Below are positions 36,574-45,364 of a DNA stretch of 64,000 nucleotides, in pieces; within the stretch, counting starts at the first letter, position 1, and each line of letters opens with the position of its first letter. The DNA comes from an uncultured Prevotellaceae bacterium (GTDB taxonomy: Bacteria > Bacteroidota > Bacteroidia > Bacteroidales > Bacteroidaceae): NCBI GenBank assembly GCA_947165505.1, contig CAMVAT010000012.1, positions 1 through 64,000 of the forward strand, written 5' to 3'. The position numbers and the translations under genes are program-made. The notes beneath the pieces are model-generated. The model was given only the letters and a program-made list of their open reading frames with translations. It did not search any database and was not told the origin of the DNA.

Positions 36574-37527
36574 TTATTCGTTAAACAGCGAATCAACAAA
36601 TTGCGTGCGGTTAAACAGCTGCAGGTCTTCCATGCCTTCGCCCAAACCGATGTACTTAACGGGCACTTTCATTTGGTCACTGATACCAATGACGACACCG
36701 CCTTTGGCGGTACCATCCAACTTGGTAATGGCCAGGCTGGTGATTTGAGTGACGGCAGCAAACTGTTTGGCTTGCTCAAATGCATTCTGTCCGGTACTGC
36801 CATCCAGTACAAGCATCACTTCGTCTGGTGCGTCCGGCAGCACTTTCTTCATGACATCCTTGACCTTTTTCAGCTCGTTCATCAACCCCACTTTGTTGTG
36901 CAGACGGCCGGCAGTGTCAATCAGCACCACATCTGCTTGATTGGCTTTGGCAGAACTCAACGTGTCAAATGCCACAGAGGCAGGGTCTGACCCCATCTGC
37001 TGTTTGACTACGGGCACGCCGACCCGCTCGCCCCATATACACAGCTGCTCGACGGCAGCTGCACGGAATGTGTCGGCAGCCCCAAGATACACTTTCTTTC
37101 CTGCATTCTTAAACTGGTAAGCCAGTTTTCCGATAGTGGTGGTCTTCCCCACCCCGTTTACGCCAACCACAAGTATCACATAGGGACGGTGGTCGGCGGG
37201 CAGATCCCAGTTGTCGTTATCGTCGGTATTGTTTTCCATGAGTAGTGAGGCAATCTCGTCTTTCAAGATGCCATTCAGCTCTTTGGTGGAAACGTATTTA
37301 TCACGGGCGACACGCTTCTCGATTCTGTCGATGATTTTCACCGTGGTGTCAACGCCCACGTCCGAAGTAATCAGAATCTCCTCCAGGTTGTCGAGCACCT
37401 CATCGTCAACACGTGACTTGCCGGCAATGGCACGTGATATTTTATCAAAGACGCTTCTTTTGGTTTTTTCCAACCCTTTGTCCAGTGTCTCTTTCTTTTT
37501 CTTGCTAAAAAAACCGAATAAACCCAT
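36574..37527 (-). CDS. ftsY: Signal recognition particle receptor FtsY
   Basis: A 317-residue SRP GTPase that docks SRP-ribosome complexes at the membrane. It lacks the long acidic A-domain of E. coli FtsY and starts MGLFGFFSKKKKETLDKGLE, the short amphipathic form. The NG domain shows GVNGVGKTTTIGKLA, DTFRAAAVEQL, LIDTAGRLHN, ITKLDGTAKGG and IGLGEGMEDL. ATG 37525-37527 was chosen because the -7 box at 37546-37553 would lie inside the longer version. It heads the operon ftsY, rimO, HU-LysM gene. Confidence 0.96.
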   Translation of the reverse strand: MGLFGFFSKKKKETLDKGLEKTKRSVFDKISRAIAGKSRVDDEVLDNLEEILITSDVGVDTTVKIIDRIEKRVARDKYVSTKELNGILKDEIASLLMENNTDDNDNWDLPADHRPYVILVVGVNGVGKTTTIGKLAYQFKNAGKKVYLGAADTFRAAAVEQLCIWGERVGVPVVKQQMGSDPASVAFDTLSSAKANQADVVLIDTAGRLHNKVGLMNELKKVKDVMKKVLPDAPDEVMLVLDGSTGQNAFEQAKQFAAVTQITSLAITKLDGTAKGGVVIGISDQMKVPVKYIGLGEGMEDLQLFNRTQFVDSLFNE

Positions 37528-37545
37528 AGTGCTTAAAATTTGCGA

Positions 37546-37553
37546 CAAAGTTA
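37546..37553 (-). promoter_or_regulatory. -7 box TAACTTTG of ftsY-rimO
   Basis: TAACTTTG on the minus strand, 18 bases before the chosen ftsY ATG, giving a very short leader. No -33 TTTG at the usual distance. Confidence 0.6.
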
Positions 37554-37577
37554 TATAAAAAAAACGACATAGACATT

Positions 37578-37606
37578 AAAAGGCCGCAAATCTTTTTGCG
37601 ACCTTT
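37578..37606 (-). terminator. Terminator of the rpmB-rpmG-DUF4295 operon
   Basis: Reading the minus strand, AAAAGGTCGCAAAA and TTTGCGGCCTTTT pair (one mismatch) and run into TTTTAATG. It lies between the small DUF4295-type gene and the ftsY promoter. Confidence 0.7.
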
Positions 37607-37627
37607 TCATGTAAAAACATATAGATG

Positions 37628-37786
37628 TTATTTCTTAAAGAAATCCTGAACAGCCTCATTGGGAACCATCTGCTCATCAAAGATGTAAGCACCGGTCTTG
37701 GGGCTCTTCACCATTCTAATCACTTTTGAATAAGCGCGACCGTCCTTTGATCCTTCGTGGAGGGTAGCAACTACTTTCTTTGCCAT
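37628..37786 (-). CDS. DUF4295-type small basic protein
   Basis: A 52-residue basic protein beginning MAKKVVATLHEGSKDGRAYSK and ending VPNEAVQDFFKK. This matches the small DUF4295 proteins that accompany rpmB and rpmG throughout Bacteroidota. Its place as third gene of a ribosomal-protein operon (14 bases after rpmG) and its basic character suggest a ribosome-associated protein. No activity is known to me. It is short enough to be missed by length cut-offs, but its start, stop and spacing are clear. Confidence 0.88.
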   Translation of the reverse strand: MAKKVVATLHEGSKDGRAYSKVIRMVKSPKTGAYIFDEQMVPNEAVQDFFKK

Positions 37787-37800
37787 TGTATGTCAGTTTA

Positions 37801-37992
37801 TTATTTGATTTCTTTATGGATCGTCATTCTCTTCAGGATGGGGTTGTATTTCTTCAACTCCATTCTCTCAGGTGTGTTTTTGCGGTTTTTGGTCGTCACG
37901 TAACGGCTGGTGCCGGGCAGACCACTGTTTTTCATCTCTGTGCACTCAAGAATCACCTGCACTCTGTTGCCCTTTGCTTTCTTTGATGCCAT
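37801..37992 (-). CDS. rpmG: 50S ribosomal protein L33
   Basis: A 63-residue ribosomal protein beginning [20 protein letters not shown], with the conserved [22 protein letters not shown] block. Only one Cys is present and the CxxC zinc pairs are absent, so this is the zinc-independent form. It lies 4 bases after rpmB. Confidence 0.97.
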   Translation of the reverse strand: MASKKAKGNRVQVILECTEMKNSGLPGTSRYVTTKNRKNTPERMELKKYNPILKRMTIHKEIK

Positions 37993-37996
37993 TGTT

Positions 37997-38260
37997 TTAC
38001 TCTCCTATTACTTTAATGTCTTTCCAGTCGCAATAGCCTTTAGCAACGGCTTGCTTCAAAGCTGCGTCAAGTCCAACTTTGTTTATCAGGCGCAGACCAG
38101 CTGCACTTATCTTGAGACTAATCCAGCATCCCTGCTCTACATAATAGAATTTTTTGCTGAATAAATTCACATCAAAGCTCCGCTTTGTGCGATGCTTTGA
38201 GTGGGAAACATTACAGCCAATCTGGGCCTTCTTCCCTGTAATCTGACAAATTTTCGACAT
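37997..38260 (-). CDS. rpmB: 50S ribosomal protein L28
   Basis: An 87-residue ribosomal protein beginning [21 protein letters not shown], with [14 protein letters not shown] and [15 protein letters not shown]. It has Cys5 and Cys16 but no CxxC pairs, so it probably does not bind zinc. It is the first gene of rpmB, rpmG and the DUF4295-type gene. Confidence 0.97.
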   Translation of the reverse strand: MSKICQITGKKAQIGCNVSHSKHRTKRSFDVNLFSKKFYYVEQGCWISLKISAAGLRLINKVGLDAALKQAVAKGYCDWKDIKVIGE

Positions 38261-38311
38261 TTCTATCTAAATTTTTGTTTTCGTTTTTTGATACCTATTC
38301 CAAACAGGGTG

Positions 38312-38342
38312 CAAAATTACGAATATTTTTCTTATCAACAAA
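38312..38342 (-). promoter_or_regulatory. Promoter of the rpmB operon
   Basis: On the minus strand, TTTG (38339-38342), a 19-base spacer and TAATTTTG (38312-38319). The rpmB ATG is about 50 bases downstream. Confidence 0.7.
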
Positions 38343-38436
38343 ATTTTTCCTTAATTTATCTATAGATTTAAGGATTTTTTTATGTTTTCAATGATGACTA
38401 AACCTTTCTTCCTGTTTTTTTCGTCATGCGTCAGCT

Positions 38437-39066
38437 CTAACCGACAGAAAAGACAAAACAGGCAGACGCAATTAATTCTGTGGCAAAGACGTAGAGCACA
38501 AAAGCAGGTGCGAAAGCTCTCACCCCAGTCGCCATCGCATCGAACGCTTTAGAGAGGCTGGCAATAGTACCGCTGACCATTCCATAGGTCAGCGACATGA
38601 CCGTGATGCTGAGCAGGAGCAGCGGTATCGCCCCGTGGATGAAACTGCCGGTCAGCAGCGTTCCGGTCACGCCCAGCATGATAGCGTGCGGAGCCACCGT
38701 CAGCAAGAGAAGTCCGCCCACAATGAGCAATGCTTCTACAAGTGTCAAGCGCAATGCGAATCTCTGCCTGTATGTCAGTTGCTTATCTCGACGGAAAAGT
38801 TCTTTGACGCCCGATTCTCTCACTGCTCCGAAGGTGAATGACAACAAGAGAAGCCAAACCCCGACGGGGTTGGCCAGATGCGATGCGGAAAGCCCAAAGA
38901 GCCACCTGATGCCCTCGCTGCTGAGCAAGGAGCGCATCGGCAGGTCTGGGTTGGCTGATGTGATGATCCACGACGCCAACATCAAAACCACGAGACTGAT
39001 GAGGGCGATGATGGACAGGACGGCACAACCCTTTCTCGCGAGCATGGCTATGGTGTCAATCTTCAT
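38437..39066 (-). CDS. Shortened AbgT-like integral membrane protein
   Basis: A 209-residue protein with about five or six hydrophobic helices. Two blocks recall the AbgT (p-aminobenzoyl-glutamate/antimetabolite transporter) family: LLSSEGIRWLFGLSASHLANPVGVW with FGAVRESGV resembles the N-terminal AbgT segment, and LTYGMVSGTIASLSKAFDAM with FATELIASA resembles a segment near the AbgT C-terminus. True AbgT proteins are about 500 residues with two transport hairpins. These are missing, so transport is doubtful. Its start overlaps the response-regulator stop by 11 bases, making it the last gene of the sensor-kinase operon. The AbgT link is from memory of the family and unverified. Confidence 0.62.
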   Translation of the reverse strand: MKIDTIAMLARKGCAVLSIIALISLVVLMLASWIITSANPDLPMRSLLSSEGIRWLFGLSASHLANPVGVWLLLLSFTFGAVRESGVKELFRRDKQLTYRQRFALRLTLVEALLIVGGLLLLTVAPHAIMLGVTGTLLTGSFIHGAIPLLLLSITVMSLTYGMVSGTIASLSKAFDAMATGVRAFAPAFVLYVFATELIASACFVFSVG

Positions 39067-39781
39067 CAGGCTGCAAGTTGTCTATGTCTAATATGCGCAA
39101 TTCCAAGGCTCTGACCACGAGGCGTGTAGCATTGACCCCCATTCTGCCATTTCCGTCGGGAAACAATTTTTGGACCAATTCGTTTTGCCGTTTTTCCAGG
39201 CTTTTCACCCCGAATGGCATGCCACGCAGGTTGGTGATCTGCTCTTTGGTGTATCCCAATGCCAGATGTCGGAGAAAGCGTTCGTCATACTCGTCTATCT
39301 CGTAATTGATGATAGACTCTTGCCGCACCAGCTGGCTGCTGACACTGTATTTGAACCGTTCTACGATCTTCTCCAAGATTGGTTGGTTGAAAACCAGTTT
39401 TTTCCCGCTCATCACACTAAACACATCACCTCGTGTGAGCAATTCGCCGCTCTTGAGGATAATGCCATCGGCTCGTGCGTCTAGCACATCGACCCATAGT
39501 TTTTCATTCAAAATCTCGCCTGTGAAAATCAGGATTTTCATGTTGGGGTACAATTCTTTCGACTGTCTGCAAATTTCCACGCCGACAGTAGTAGAACCGC
39601 CTAATCCAAGGTCAAGGAGCACCAGTTCAGGTTGTTCTTTCTTGATGAGTTTCCAATAGGCTGCCTCATTCTCTGCCGTGCCTATGATTTCCGCCTCAGG
39701 TATTTCATTTCGGATGATTCCTTCTGTTCCCTTTAATTCCAAAGGAACATCTTCTACGATGATAATTTTAAATTTTTCCAT
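39056..39781 (-). CDS. Response regulator with LuxR-like C-terminus
   Basis: A 241-residue protein. The N-terminal receiver domain has the acidic pair at residues 10-11 (VEDV), the phosphoacceptor Asp57 (LVLLDLGLGG), Thr in ILIFTGE and Lys in GIILKSGE. The C-terminal part at about 165-230 is helical, with a helix-turn-helix-like stretch (ERFLRHLALGYTKEQITNLRG, then VNATRLVVRALE) that recalls LuxR output domains. It lies 21 bases downstream of the giant sensor kinase, which is its obvious partner. Target genes are unknown. Confidence 0.85.
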   Translation of the reverse strand: MEKFKIIIVEDVPLELKGTEGIIRNEIPEAEIIGTAENEAAYWKLIKKEQPELVLLDLGLGGSTTVGVEICRQSKELYPNMKILIFTGEILNEKLWVDVLDARADGIILKSGELLTRGDVFSVMSGKKLVFNQPILEKIVERFKYSVSSQLVRQESIINYEIDEYDERFLRHLALGYTKEQITNLRGMPFGVKSLEKRQNELVQKLFPDGNGRMGVNATRLVVRALELRILDIDNLQPDED

Positions 39782-39802
39782 ATAATTGACTGGTATGATT
39801 GA

Positions 39803-42800
39803 CTATTTTTCGGTTGTGCGCAAGTGCGCCAAGGCTAATATCAGATGGATGTCGGTGCCGGTGCCAGACGTGCTTTTTTCGGCTCTGATACCGCAGCCGC
39901 GGGCATTGGTGGTCTCGCCGATGTCTCTGACAATCTGCCGGCAAAGCAGGAATGGCAATCGCTGCGATGAGGGGAAGAACAATGTCTGGCATTCACTCTC
40001 GCTCATCGTGCACGCTTCGAGCCTCAAAAGAATATCCGCATAACGCTGGTCTTTCGATGGGTGTATCGTTTTTATCACCACTTGATGCCCGTTGTTCTCC
40101 TTACGCAGGATTTCAAACAGGTATGCCAACATATCGGCATCGCACATCAGCACACTGTCATAATTGCTCTCATTGACGACATCTCTTCCGACAGAGCTCA
40201 GGCTGACGGGCTTGCAAACGAGTTTGATACTGTCTAGTTGGCGCATTGCCTGTGTGCTCAGCATCGCATATAATTCTTTGTAGTAATGTGCCATCTCTTG
40301 GATCATATCCATGTTGCGCTGTGGATTGGCTATCAGCATCTGAATCCTTGACGGATAGTACATGGTCTCGTGCTTGAGTGTGCTCAAACAGTTGTCAAGC
40401 ACACTGTTGCAGATATATAGTTTCTCATGTTCATAAACAGCCCGGTGAAGTTCGTCTTCTGCGATATGAATATCGGTCATTCTGTTTTTTTTCATATCGG
40501 CACTCTTACGGAGGGCTGATTGTATTTGCGACACGATGTTTTGCAGATTCTGTGGCAGACTGTCTCCGGAACCGGAGCGGAGCACTTGACTGATATGTTC
40601 CAGTTTTTCTTCATCGCTTGTTTCCGTCAGCAAAATATCGTTGATGCCTTTAACCTTTTCCAGACAGAAACGGTAATAGACCAAGTGTCGGTAGTATAGG
40701 AGGTAATAAGCCACGACAATCAGGATGAGAAACAACACCAGGATGATGACCGCCACGTCTTTGCTCGCTTTCGACGACTGCATGACCCTGCAATAATCCT
40801 CGAGCGTGTGGTCGGCCGACATTTCCTTGAATAGCTGCGTATATACCTTATTATTATATCTGTAGATAGCCCATTCATGCAATGCGAGGGCTGCCACTGC
40901 CGATTCGTTGCGCATCGACAAGATGATATCGTAATCTACGGGTATATGCTCATGCAACCATACCACCTCGGGCTGTATGACCGATGTGGCACCTGAGGCG
41001 AGAAGCGTGTCGGTGCCTTCAGGCTTAATTCTGCGGTAATAAGCGTTGAGGCGTGTACGTATCGTGTCGGCAAAGCGTAATGTGCTGACATAGTCGCCGT
41101 TGACATTCGATGCGTATGCGCTGTCGGCATAGTGGTCGCTCACCACCAGGTCTGCATCGGTTTGCTGTTCATGTGGTTGTGCGAGAAGGGTGGAACCGGA
41201 CATCAGCATTACACCGGCGATCAGCAGTCGTGCGATGCCTTTCGGGAGGCGGAAATAGAAACGGCTCCCTTTGCCCGGCCGGCTCTCTACGCCTATATCG
41301 CATACAGAGAATATGCTGCTTATTTTTTTATATTTCTCAATAATGCCCTTGCAGTTCAATAGCCCAAAACCATGTCCCCGCTCCTGCCCTCTTGGCTGGT
41401 TGGGCAGGGTATCCTGCTTTTCCGCTGTGATCGGTTTGTTGACATCAAAAAGATGGTCAGCCACATCTTGCTCCATGCCGATGCCATCGTCTTGCACCGA
41501 CACCTCTACATACTGGCTGGTTGACGTGGAAAAGACACGAACCTCGCCTCCTGGACGGGTAAACTTGCGCGCATTGTCGGCCATGGTATTGATCATGAAC
41601 AGTGTCAGAATGCGGTCGGCTTTCACCACATCGTCGGTGGCGGCTACTGTCAGTTGGATGTCTTTCAGTGCGAAGCTCATCCGACCCTTTTCGATGATAT
41701 CAAAGAGTTTCTGAAGCGGAAAACTCTCGATGTGGAGTTTTATCTCTCCTTGGCGCAACTGTATCCACTGCGTCAGCACATCGTTATACTCATTGATTTT
41801 GTCGGTCAATTCCCCCACATATTCCAAGCGCTTTTCGCGCTCTTCTACAGTATCTGCGTTGGCAACGAGTTTGTCAATTTCATGGAGCATCCTGTCGATG
41901 AACGGGGTGATGCTGTTGACCAATGAAATCTTAGCGCGTTGTTCCAGATTCTCTTTTTTGTTTTTCTTGACATGCAGTGCGGCTACGGATTGCTGCTCTG
42001 CCACTTCTTCAAGCTGTTCATCCAGGGCAGAAAATGCGTGTTCATTATCTCTTTTCCATTTCTCCAGTGGTCGTGCCAATTCCTCGAGAATATGTCCCCT
42101 ACCCTTTTTCCTTCGCAACAAGATAAATGCCACGATAGAGAGGATGGTCACCCCAATGACGATGATGACGGCAATGATCATCATGTTGGTCTGCGATACC
42201 GCCTGGTTGAGTTGGTCGGCCCTCGACTCAAGGTATCGGTCTTGTCGGGTTTGTTCCTGCTTGTCAAGGTAATAGTTGCGGTTGACATCGCTGTTCATCT
42301 TGTCGTTCATGGCGGAATAGACCACGCTCAGCTGTTCATGGATAGATGCCACCAGGTCTGGTGCCTGTTGGATAAGGGTGTCACGCGAGAGTGCTTCTTG
42401 CAGGCAGAGCAAAGACGACTGATAGTCGTTGATGCCCCAGTAGCATTGAGCCAAAGTGCGGTAAGCTCCAGCTACTTGATAGACATCACCAAAAGCGCTG
42501 AACAGGTCTAAAGAGCGTTGAGCCAGATAGCCTGCCATCAAGCTGTCAGGCATCTGGTCTCGATTCAAGTAGCTCATTGGCAGCGGATTGCTTGCTATCA
42601 AGCGGGTCGGGTCAGACATCAGATGCTCGCTGATGGCCTGCAAGGCGTTGGCTGTCCAAAAAGGGTAATTGCCTTGCAGTGAAAGCGTGTAGCACTTCAT
42701 CAGATAGTCAAATTCCGCCTGGTTGATTTCGTCTTGACTACCCTCATTGATGATGCCGCCAGCACCGATATTATACAGGTAATTCAAATATTGGGCGGTG

Positions 42801-43381
42801 TCGGGCTCTAAGTCGAGTTGAGAGTCTATCTCACGCAGTGCTGCTATAGACTGTTCTTCCAACCCCACATAATAATAATAGGTGGAAGTGACGATATAAA
42901 ACTCAGAGAGTCCGTACAGAAAACGCTTTTGCAGATGGGCTGTCAATTCGTCGTAGCCTTCGTGAATGCGTTTGATTTTATCGATGGCACTTTCTTTGTA
43001 AGTATAAAAGTCTTTGTTCTTAGACTCTCTCTGGCAGAGACGCATATATTGGACATCGGCGATAAGCAGTTCCACCTGATTGTCGGTGATGCGAACCAAC
43101 GAGTCTAATTGGCTGTAGGCCGTAGGATATTGCATTTTGGCAATGCTGACAAAAGCCTTATGATTGAGCGCCTCAGCCTTTCCGCCGTCGTATGAGCCTG
43201 AGAGTGCCATGGCCTCAGCCGCATAATAGGCGACGGAATCTAAATTACGGTAATGATAAGTGTATGCTACACCATTCAGTTTGTCAACCGTCACTTGTTG
43301 ACGGTGATGGCAAGCCGACAAGAAAAGCACTACGCATAAAAGAAGTGCTTGTAGAAAGCTATATGGTTTAGCAAACGTCAT
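39803..43381 (-). CDS. Giant double sensor histidine kinase (DUF5112/DUF5113-like)
   Basis: A 1192-residue envelope protein. The lipoprotein-like signal ends LFLSAC (Cys24). TPR-like helices fill about 35-385. A membrane helix is at about 401-422, then a coiled coil and helical hairpin (480-545), and a complete HATPase domain at about 555-715, with N box INTMADNARKF, G1 DDGIGM and G2 GHGFGL. A second hydrophobic segment (716-735), an exported stretch, and a third membrane helix (877-897) follow. A second cytosolic part contains an H-box-like KHETMYYPSRI (His1004) and a degenerate ATPase region. It looks like two kinases in one chain. The DUF names are from memory. Operon partners are the response regulator and AbgT-like gene. 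Confidence 0.8.
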   Translation of the reverse strand: MTFAKPYSFLQALLLCVVLFLSACHHRQQVTVDKLNGVAYTYHYRNLDSVAYYAAEAMALSGSYDGGKAEALNHKAFVSIAKMQYPTAYSQLDSLVRITDNQVELLIADVQYMRLCQRESKNKDFYTYKESAIDKIKRIHEGYDELTAHLQKRFLYGLSEFYIVTSTYYYYVGLEEQSIAALREIDSQLDLEPDTAQYLNYLYNIGAGGIINEGSQDEINQAEFDYLMKCYTLSLQGNYPFWTANALQAISEHLMSDPTRLIASNPLPMSYLNRDQMPDSLMAGYLAQRSLDLFSAFGDVYQVAGAYRTLAQCYWGINDYQSSLLCLQEALSRDTLIQQAPDLVASIHEQLSVVYSAMNDKMNSDVNRNYYLDKQEQTRQDRYLESRADQLNQAVSQTNMMIIAVIIVIGVTILSIVAFILLRRKKGRGHILEELARPLEKWKRDNEHAFSALDEQLEEVAEQQSVAALHVKKNKKENLEQRAKISLVNSITPFIDRMLHEIDKLVANADTVEEREKRLEYVGELTDKINEYNDVLTQWIQLRQGEIKLHIESFPLQKLFDIIEKGRMSFALKDIQLTVAATDDVVKADRILTLFMINTMADNARKFTRPGGEVRVFSTSTSQYVEVSVQDDGIGMEQDVADHLFDVNKPITAEKQDTLPNQPRGQERGHGFGLLNCKGIIEKYKKISSIFSVCDIGVESRPGKGSRFYFRLPKGIARLLIAGVMLMSGSTLLAQPHEQQTDADLVVSDHYADSAYASNVNGDYVSTLRFADTIRTRLNAYYRRIKPEGTDTLLASGATSVIQPEVVWLHEHIPVDYDIILSMRNESAVAALALHEWAIYRYNNKVYTQLFKEMSADHTLEDYCRVMQSSKASKDVAVIILVLFLILIVVAYYLLYYRHLVYYRFCLEKVKGINDILLTETSDEEKLEHISQVLRSGSGDSLPQNLQNIVSQIQSALRKSADMKKNRMTDIHIAEDELHRAVYEHEKLYICNSVLDNCLSTLKHETMYYPSRIQMLIANPQRNMDMIQEMAHYYKELYAMLSTQAMRQLDSIKLVCKPVSLSSVGRDVVNESNYDSVLMCDADMLAYLFEILRKENNGHQVVIKTIHPSKDQRYADILLRLEACTMSESECQTLFFPSSQRLPFLLCRQIVRDIGETTNARGCGIRAEKSTSGTGTDIHLILALAHLRTTEK

Positions 43382-43387
43382 TTATTC

Positions 43388-43442
43388 GTTAAAACAAAAT
43401 CCAGTCTCCCCCCGATTCTGAATGAACACGAGAAGAGACTGG
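43388..43442 (-). terminator. Terminator of kdgK-eda
   Basis: On the minus strand, CCAGTCTC (complement of 43435-43442) pairs with GAGACTGG (complement of 43401-43408) and is followed by ATTTTGTTTTA. The loop is long (26 bases), so efficiency is uncertain. Confidence 0.55.
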
Positions 43443-43456
43443 ACCACAGATGTTGA

Positions 43457-44128
43457 TTATCCGCGTGCAGCGGCAATATAGCCTAATGCCTCTGCACATT
43501 TGTCGGAGATGGCTTTCCAGTCTTTGGCTGCCACGACCTCTTTGGGGAAGAGTTTCGACCCCATACCCACGCAGAGCACGCCAGCCTTGATCCAGGTCTC
43601 CAGATTCTCCTTCTCGGGAGCCACGCCGCCAGTGACCATGATATTTGACCATCTCAGCGGTGCCATCACATTTTTCACAAACGAGGGACCACCAACATTG
43701 CCAGCGGGGAACACCTTGGTGACGTCGCATCCCATCGCCTGCGCGTTGTTGATTTCGCTCACCGAGCCACAGCCGGGGCTGTAAGGAACCAGCCGGCGGT
43801 TGCATATCTCGCAGATGGCAGGGTTGAAGTTAGGACCAACGATGAAGTTGGCACCCAACTGCAGATAGAGGGCAGCCGTAGCCGGGTCAACCACAGTGCC
43901 GACACCCATGATCATCTCAGGGCAATTTTTCTCCACCCATTTGTTCACCTCGGCAAACACCTCATGGGCATAATCGCCACGGTTGGTAAACTCAAACACG
44001 CGCACGCCGCCGTCATAACAAGCCTTGATCACATTCTTAGCCACTTCCGCGTCTTGATGATAGAACACGGGCACCATACCGGTCTCACGCATTGCCGTGA
44101 TAACCTGAACTTTATTAAATCTTGCCAT
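43457..44128 (-). CDS. eda: 2-keto-3-deoxy-6-phosphogluconate aldolase
   Basis: A 223-residue class I aldolase that splits KDPG into pyruvate and glyceraldehyde 3-phosphate. Catalytic features are the Glu in RVFEFTNRG, the [11 protein letters not shown] block, and the Schiff-base Lys in [12 protein letters not shown], with [16 protein letters not shown] after it. ATG 44126-44128 ([13 protein letters not shown]) was chosen over a longer start that overlaps kdgK. It lies 16 bases after kdgK, completing the last two steps of hexuronate breakdown. Confidence 0.94.
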   Translation of the reverse strand: MARFNKVQVITAMRETGMVPVFYHQDAEVAKNVIKACYDGGVRVFEFTNRGDYAHEVFAEVNKWVEKNCPEMIMGVGTVVDPATAALYLQLGANFIVGPNFNPAICEICNRRLVPYSPGCGSVSEINNAQAMGCDVTKVFPAGNVGGPSFVKNVMAPLRWSNIMVTGGVAPEKENLETWIKAGVLCVGMGSKLFPKEVVAAKDWKAISDKCAEALGYIAAARG

Positions 44129-44144
44129 AATCGTCTTGATGATA

Positions 44145-45170
44145 TTAACGTTGTACACGGCCGGAAGCGTCACCGCCAGCCAGATTCTCTACTTCCTCGC
44201 GCGATACAAGATTGAAGTCGCCGGGAATCGTGTGCTTCAAAGCTGATGCCGCCACAGCGTATTCCAAAGCCTTGCCTTGATTGTCAGGATAGGTCAATAA
44301 TCCGTGAATCAAACCGCCCGAGAACGAGTCGCCGCCACCTACGCGGTCAATAATCGGCATGATGTCATAGCGCTTGCTCTGATAGAATTCCTTGCCATTA
44401 TAAATGAGAGCTTTCCAGCCATTATGAGTGGCAGAGAACGATTCGCGGAGCGTGCTGACCACATATTTAAAGCCAAAGGTCTCCATCATGCCCTTGAAGA
44501 TACCATAGTATCCCTCGGCATCGGTTTTTCCGCCTTCCACATCGGCTTCAGGTTTGAAGCCCAGGCAGAGCTGTGCGTCTTCCTCATTGCCGATACACAC
44601 ATCGACATATTTCATCAGCGGTTTCATGATGCTCTGTGCTTTCTCTGAGGTCCACAGCTTCTTGCGGAAATTCAGGTCGCAACTGACGGTCACGCCATGC
44701 CGCTTGGCAGCTTCGCATGCCAGACGTGTCAACTCTGCGGCCTTGTCGCTGATAGCCGGGGTGATGCCACTCCAATGGAACCACTGAGCGCCATCCATGA
44801 TTTTGTCGAAGTCGAAGTCTTCCGGGTCAGCCTCAGCTATTGAACTGCCGGCACGGTCGTAGATCACTTTCGAGGGACGCATCGACGCGCCAGTCTCTAA
44901 ATAATAAATACCTACGCGGTTGCCTCCACGAGCAATAAACTGTGTGTTGACTCCGTATTTGCGAAGTGCGTTCACGGCACACTGGCCGATTTCGTGTTTG
45001 GGCAGTTTCGTCACGAAGTATGCCTCGTGTCCATAGTTGGCCACGCTCACAGCGACATTGGCCTCGCCACCGCCATACACGACATCAAAGAACTCACTCT
45101 GCACGAACCTCTTCTGTCCGGGCGAAGATAGGCGAAGCATGATTTCGCCTAATGTTACAACTTTTGCCAT
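44145..45170 (-). CDS. kdgK: 2-keto-3-deoxygluconate kinase
   Basis: A 341-residue PfkB/ribokinase-family sugar kinase that phosphorylates KDG to KDPG. Marks are [42 protein letters not shown] near the N-terminus and the C-terminal [18 protein letters not shown] signature with the catalytic Asp. Pairing with eda confirms the substrate. It is divergent from the LacI-type regulator, with a candidate operator at 45199-45214 just after its own promoter. Confidence 0.93.
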   Translation of the reverse strand: MAKVVTLGEIMLRLSSPGQKRFVQSEFFDVVYGGGEANVAVSVANYGHEAYFVTKLPKHEIGQCAVNALRKYGVNTQFIARGGNRVGIYYLETGASMRPSKVIYDRAGSSIAEADPEDFDFDKIMDGAQWFHWSGITPAISDKAAELTRLACEAAKRHGVTVSCDLNFRKKLWTSEKAQSIMKPLMKYVDVCIGNEEDAQLCLGFKPEADVEGGKTDAEGYYGIFKGMMETFGFKYVVSTLRESFSATHNGWKALIYNGKEFYQSKRYDIMPIIDRVGGGDSFSGGLIHGLLTYPDNQGKALEYAVAASALKHTIPGDFNLVSREEVENLAGGDASGRVQR

Positions 45171-45198
45171 TTTTTTGTTTTGTCTTTAAAAGTTTTTA

Positions 45199-45214
45199 AA
45201 TGGAATGTTTCATT
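45199..45214. promoter_or_regulatory. Candidate operator for the LacI-type regulator
   Basis: AATGGAATGTTTCATT is a near-perfect palindrome (half-site AATGnAA). It sits just downstream of the kdgK -7 box, at about +4 to +19 of that transcript, a good position for repression by the adjacent LacI-type protein. Confidence 0.38.
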
Positions 45215-45222
45215 TTACGGTA

Positions 45223-45230
45223 CAAAAATA
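45223..45230 (-). promoter_or_regulatory. -7 box TATTTTTG of kdgK-eda
   Basis: TATTTTTG on the minus strand, 52 bases before the kdgK ATG. TTTC replaces TTTG at the -33 distance. Confidence 0.55.
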
Positions 45231-45325
45231 GTAAATATTTCCCGAAAAAAGAAAGAAATCAGGAAAAAATATCATTTTTGATGAAATATTCTTGCTGTGT
45301 CTTCGCACAATTCAATAAATCTTGT

Positions 45326-45333
45326 TATTTTTG
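45326..45333 (+). promoter_or_regulatory. -7 box TATTTTTG of the LacI-type regulator
   Basis: TATTTTTG followed by CACTGA, 31 bases before the ATG at 45365. It supports that start over any earlier one. Confidence 0.6.
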
Positions 45334-45364
45334 CACTGATTTAAGCGACTCGGTACTATTTACG

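Noticed and set aside
45200..45364. An upstream in-frame extension of the LacI-type regulator
   Set aside because: It would start before the -7 box at 45326 and add 55 residues before the helix-turn-helix, unlike any LacI protein.
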